Shown here piece after piece: positions 58,167 to 64,000 of a stretch of 64,000 nt of DNA; the stretch's first letter is position 1; each line of letters starts with the position of its first letter. The notes beneath the pieces were generated by a model. That model searched no databases, was not told the origin of the DNA, and worked only from the letters and a program-made list of their open reading frames with translations. The DNA comes from Zoogloeaceae bacterium G21618-S1 (GTDB lineage Bacteria; Pseudomonadota; Gammaproteobacteria; Burkholderiales; Rhodocyclaceae), in NCBI GenBank assembly GCA_027214125.1, contig JAPWHF010000002.1, positions 62,001 to 126,000 on the forward strand, given 5' to 3'. Position numbers and translations under genes: made by a program.

Positions 58167-60764
58167 TCAGGCATCAACCGTATCGGCCACTTCCTGGAAG
58201 GCTTCGATCTGGTCGAAGTTCATGTAGCGATAGACTTCACCCGCCTGGGCCTTGAGCGACTCGACCTGCGCCATGTACTCCGACGGGGTCGGGATCTTGC
58301 CGGTCAATGCGCACACTGCGGCCAGCTCGGCGGAGCCGAGGAAGACCTGGGTGTCGATACCGAGACGGTTCGGGAAGTTACGCGTCGAGGTGGAGATGGC
58401 GGTCGAACCCTTGCGGATCTGTGCCTGGTTGCCCATGCACAGCGAGCAACCCGGGGGCTCCATGCGTGCACCGGTCTTGCCGAGGGTGGAGTAATAACCT
58501 TCCTCGGTCAGGATCATGGCGTCCATCTTGGTCGGCGGGGCCACCCACAGGCGGGTCGGGATGTCCGACTTGCCTTCGAGCACTTTGGCCGCAGCGCGGA
58601 AGTGACCAATGTTGGTCATGCACGAGCCGATGAAGACTTCGTCGATCTTGGTGCCGGACACTTCCGACAGCAGCTTGACGTCGTCCGGGTCGTTCGGGCA
58701 GGCCACGATCGGCTCGGTGATGTCGGCCAGATCGATGTCGATGACGGCGGCGTACTCGGCGTCAGCGTCGCCCGACAGCAGTTCGCCGTTGGCAATCCAG
58801 TCTTCCATCGAGGCGATGCGGCGCTTGAGCGTACGGGCATCTTCATAGCCGTTGGCGATCATCCACTTCATGAGCGTGATGTTCGAGTTCATGTACTCGA
58901 CGATCGGCGCCTTGTCGAGATGCACCGTGCAACCGGCAGCGGAGCGCTCGGCGGAGGCGTCGGTCAGCTCGAATGCCTGCTCAACCTTGAGGTTCGGCAG
59001 ACCTTCGATTTCGAGGATGCGGCCGGAGAAGATGTTCTTCTTGCCCTTCTTCTCGACCGTCAGCAGACCCTGGCGGATGGCGTACAGCGGGATCGCGCTG
59101 ACCAGGTCACGCAGGGTGACGCCCGGCTGCAGCTCGCCCTTGAAGCGCACCAGCACCGACTCGGGCATGTCCAGCGGCATCACGCCGGTGGCAGCCGCGA
59201 AGGCCACCAGGCCGGAACCGGCCGGGAAGGAAATCCCGATCGGGAAACGGGTGTGGCTGTCGCCACCGGTGCCGACGGTGTCGGGCAGCAGCAGGCGGTT
59301 GAGCCAGGAGTGGATCACGCCGTCACCCGGACGCAGCGAGACGCCGCCACGGGTGGAGATGAAACTCGGCAGCTCGCGGTGGGTCTTGACGTCAACCAGC
59401 TTCGGGTAGGCCGAGGTGTGGCAGAAGGACTGCATCACCAGGTCAGCCGAGAAGCCGAGGCAGGCGAGGTCTTTGAGTTCGTCGCGAGTCATCGGGCCGG
59501 TGGTGTCTTGCGAACCCACGGTGGTCATCTTCGGCTCGCAGTAGGTGCCCGGGCGCACGCCCTGGCCTTCCGGCAGGCCGCAGGCGCGACCGACCATCTT
59601 CTGACCCAGCGAGAAGCCCTTGCCGGAATCGGCAGGATCTTGCGGCAGACGGAACAGCTTCGAGGCCGGCAGGCCCAGCGCTTCGCGTGCCTTGGTGGTG
59701 AGGCCTCGACCGATGATCAGCGGAATGCGGCCACCGGCGCGCACTTCGTCGAGGATGACCGGGGTCTTGAGCTGCGACTCGGCGATCTGTGTGCCGTTCT
59801 TGAAAGCGGTGACCTTGGCGGTGGCGTGGTCGACTTTGAGCTCGACTTCGTCACCCATATTCATTTCGCCGCAATCGATTTCGATCGGCAGCGCGCCAGC
59901 GTCTTCCATGGTGTTGAAGAAGATCGGGGCAATCTTGGAGCCCAGGCACACACCACCAAAACGCTTGTTCGGCACGAAGGGGATGTCTTCGCCGGTGAAC
60001 CACAGCACCGAGTTGGTGGCGGACTTGCGGGACGAACCCGTACCGACCACGTCACCGACATAGGCCACCAGGTTGCCACGGGCACGCAGGTCTTCGATGA
60101 ACTTGACCGGACCACGCACACCCGGCTCTTCCGGGGTGATGCCGTCACGCGGGTTCTTCAGCATGGCCAGCGCGTGCAGCGGGATGTCGGGGCGGGACCA
60201 GGCGTCTGGCGCGGGCGACAAATCGTCGGTGTTGGTTTCGCCGGTCACTTTCAGGACCGTGATCTTCATCGAAGCCGGTACTTCCGGACGGCTGGTGAAC
60301 CACTCAGCATCGGCCCAGGATTGCATCACGGCCTTCGCGTTGGCGCTGCCTTTATCGGCCAGATCTTTGACGTCATGAAAGTAATCGAACATCAGCAGGG
60401 TCTTTTTCAGGCCCTCGGCGGCGATACCGCCGACTTCTGCGTCGTCGATCAGGTCGATCATCGGCTTGATGTTGAAGCCGCCGAGCATGGTGCCCAGCAG
60501 TTCGACGGCCTTGGCGCGCGAAACCAGCGCACAGGCAATGTCACCCTTGGAGACCTTGGCCAGGAACTCGGCTTTGACCTTGGCGGCGTCATCCACACCG
60601 GCGGGAACGCGATGGGTCAGGAGCTCAACCAGGAACGCTTCTTCGCCGGCGGGCGGGTTCTGAAGCAGTTGAACCAGTTCTTCGGTCTGCTGCTTGTCCA
60701 GCGGCAGAGCGGGAATGCCAAGCGCTTCGCGCTCGGCGGCATGCTGACGGTAGGCTTCTAGCAC
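58167..60764 (-). CDS. acnB: Aconitate hydratase B
   Basis: Bifunctional aconitase B/2-methylisocitrate dehydratase that interconverts citrate and isocitrate. From the GTG at 60764 (AAGGA at 7 bases) it is 865 residues, the same length as in E. coli, and begins LEAYRQHAAEREALGIP. The Fe-S cysteines are in VFIGSCMTNIGHFRAA and GCSLCMGNQAQI, and TGETNTDDLSPAPDAWSRPD is a strong AcnB marker. It is divergent from acnA. Confidence 0.97.
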   Translation of the reverse strand: MLEAYRQHAAEREALGIPALPLDKQQTEELVQLLQNPPAGEEAFLVELLTHRVPAGVDDAAKVKAEFLAKVSKGDIACALVSRAKAVELLGTMLGGFNIKPMIDLIDDAEVGGIAAEGLKKTLLMFDYFHDVKDLADKGSANAKAVMQSWADAEWFTSRPEVPASMKITVLKVTGETNTDDLSPAPDAWSRPDIPLHALAMLKNPRDGITPEEPGVRGPVKFIEDLRARGNLVAYVGDVVGTGSSRKSATNSVLWFTGEDIPFVPNKRFGGVCLGSKIAPIFFNTMEDAGALPIEIDCGEMNMGDEVELKVDHATAKVTAFKNGTQIAESQLKTPVILDEVRAGGRIPLIIGRGLTTKAREALGLPASKLFRLPQDPADSGKGFSLGQKMVGRACGLPEGQGVRPGTYCEPKMTTVGSQDTTGPMTRDELKDLACLGFSADLVMQSFCHTSAYPKLVDVKTHRELPSFISTRGGVSLRPGDGVIHSWLNRLLLPDTVGTGGDSHTRFPIGISFPAGSGLVAFAAATGVMPLDMPESVLVRFKGELQPGVTLRDLVSAIPLYAIRQGLLTVEKKGKKNIFSGRILEIEGLPNLKVEQAFELTDASAERSAAGCTVHLDKAPIVEYMNSNITLMKWMIANGYEDARTLKRRIASMEDWIANGELLSGDADAEYAAVIDIDLADITEPIVACPNDPDDVKLLSEVSGTKIDEVFIGSCMTNIGHFRAAAKVLEGKSDIPTRLWVAPPTKMDAMILTEEGYYSTLGKTGARMEPPGCSLCMGNQAQIRKGSTAISTSTRNFPNRLGIDTQVFLGSAELAAVCALTGKIPTPSEYMAQVESLKAQAGEVYRYMNFDQIEAFQEVADTVDA

Positions 60765-61004
60765 GGCGATATCCTTCCTGTAACACAGTGGCAGGGCGCC
60801 CCAAAACAGCACACTTGGGGCAAACGATCGAATTATATATCTTTTATAAGACTCAGTTTGGACGAAGCGACTTACGGCACGCTTACGCACCTGCAGCAAT
60901 TGTAGCGCGCTTGCCGCGCTGGCGTAACGCCTGCGGGAACACGGGAACGAATCCCGGGTCAGACTGGATTGAATGCTGCATCCGCCAACCGATCGGAGTC
61001 CATC
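60765..61004. promoter_or_regulatory. Divergent acnB/acnA control region
   Basis: For acnB a consensus -10 TATAAT lies on the minus strand at 60832-60837, giving a leader of about 60 bases, but no good -35 is seen. Overlapping the upstream side is the near-palindrome TCTT-TTAT-AAGA (60840-60851), in an A/T-rich island that stands out in this GC-rich genome. It could be a regulator site shared by both aconitase genes. Confidence 0.5.
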
Positions 61005-63692
<2,688 letters not shown>

Positions 63693-63731
63693 GACGCTTT
63701 AGATCCCGGCCGGGTTCGCCCGGCCCGCGCC

Positions 63732-64000
63732 ATGAAGAAAAAGCCCACCCCCTGTCCCTGCGGCCGCCCCGCCACCTTCGACGCCTGTTGCGGCCCGATC
63801 CTCGCTGGCGAACGGCCCGCCGACACGCCCGAAACACTGATGCGCAGCCGCTACACGGCCTTCGCGCGCGAAGACGCCGCTTATCTGCTGGCCAGCTGGC
63901 ACCCCGACACCCAGCCCGACCACCTCTCGCTCGACGATACACCGCCCATGCGCTGGCTGGGGCTCACCATTCGCTCGGCACCAGCAGCGGATGGTGACAC
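63732..64000 (+). CDS. YchJ-family (UPF0225) protein, N-terminal part
   Basis: 89 visible codons begin with the cysteine-rich SEC-C-like motif [16 protein letters not shown]. This is followed by [25 protein letters not shown], the hallmark of the YchJ/UPF0225 family. The function is unknown. The gene starts 39 bases after acnA and runs off the window. Confidence 0.87.
   Translation, partial: MKKKPTPCPCGRPATFDACCGPILAGERPADTPETLMRSRYTAFAREDAAYLLASWHPDTQPDHLSLDDTPPMRWLGLTIRSAPAADGD

Noticed and set aside
58602-60761. 719-codon open frame on the plus strand
   Set aside because: It is antisense to acnB, whose full-length protein matches E. coli AcnB in length and motifs.

Overview
This is a high-GC chromosomal window from a betaproteobacterium. 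The best fit is Rhodocyclales (Azoarcus/Thauera/Zoogloeaceae type). The evidence is the gene order leuC-leuD-leuB-asd-fimV-truA-trpFBA-accD-folC-SPOR-cvpA-purF-metZ, which is the standard betaproteobacterial arrangement, together with trxA-rho and an AddAB-type recombination nuclease. No rRNA, tRNA, insertion sequence, prophage or CRISPR array was found. Coding density is very high and no gene-free stretch exceeds about 300 bases.

Layout. (1) 1-17.9 kb, all on the minus strand: an anabolic block running leuC, an entericidin-like lipoprotein, leuD, leuB, asd, fimV, an EcfT-like membrane gene, truA, trpF, trpB, trpA, accD, folC, a SPOR protein, cvpA, purF and metZ (cut by the window edge). Many of these genes overlap or are a few bases apart. 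(2) 17.9-22.2 kb, minus strand: a periplasmic M48 protease lipoprotein, an MFS transporter, a DUF465/YdcH protein behind a well-placed FNR/Anr-type promoter, aroC and a TetR repressor. (3) 22.2-28.1 kb, plus strand: a tripartite RND efflux operon divergent from the TetR gene, with an AcrR-like palindrome inside its promoter. (4) 28.1-32.7 kb, minus strand: ilvBN preceded by an unannotated valine-rich leader peptide and an attenuator terminator, then fadD and a CBS-domain protein. (5) 32.8-41 kb: fdxA-addB-addA on the minus strand, and trxA and rho on the plus strand. (6) 41-52.3 kb: an accessory catabolic region with three LysR regulators, a YnfM-like MFS exporter, a beta-alanine degradation pair (omega-amino-acid:pyruvate aminotransferase and semialdehyde dehydrogenase), a ScpB-like methylmalonyl-CoA decarboxylase, a DoxX/GST/tautomerase operon and an aldehyde dehydrogenase. 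(7) 52.3-57.9 kb: an aspartate-utilisation locus with a double-domain aspartate/glutamate racemase, a DAACS transporter, a LysR gene broken by a one-base frameshift, and aspartase. (8) 58-64 kb: divergent aconitases acnB and acnA, then the start of a YchJ-like gene.

How it fits together. The 52-64 kb segment reads as a route from imported L- or D-aspartate through racemase and aspartase to fumarate, beside both TCA-cycle aconitases. The 43-48 kb segment reads as beta-alanine or related omega-amino acids going to malonate semialdehyde and then acetyl-CoA. The most interesting regulatory signals are the ilvBN attenuator, the FNR-type promoter of the ydcH-like gene, the AcrR-like operator, and repeated short elements around the aspartate locus.
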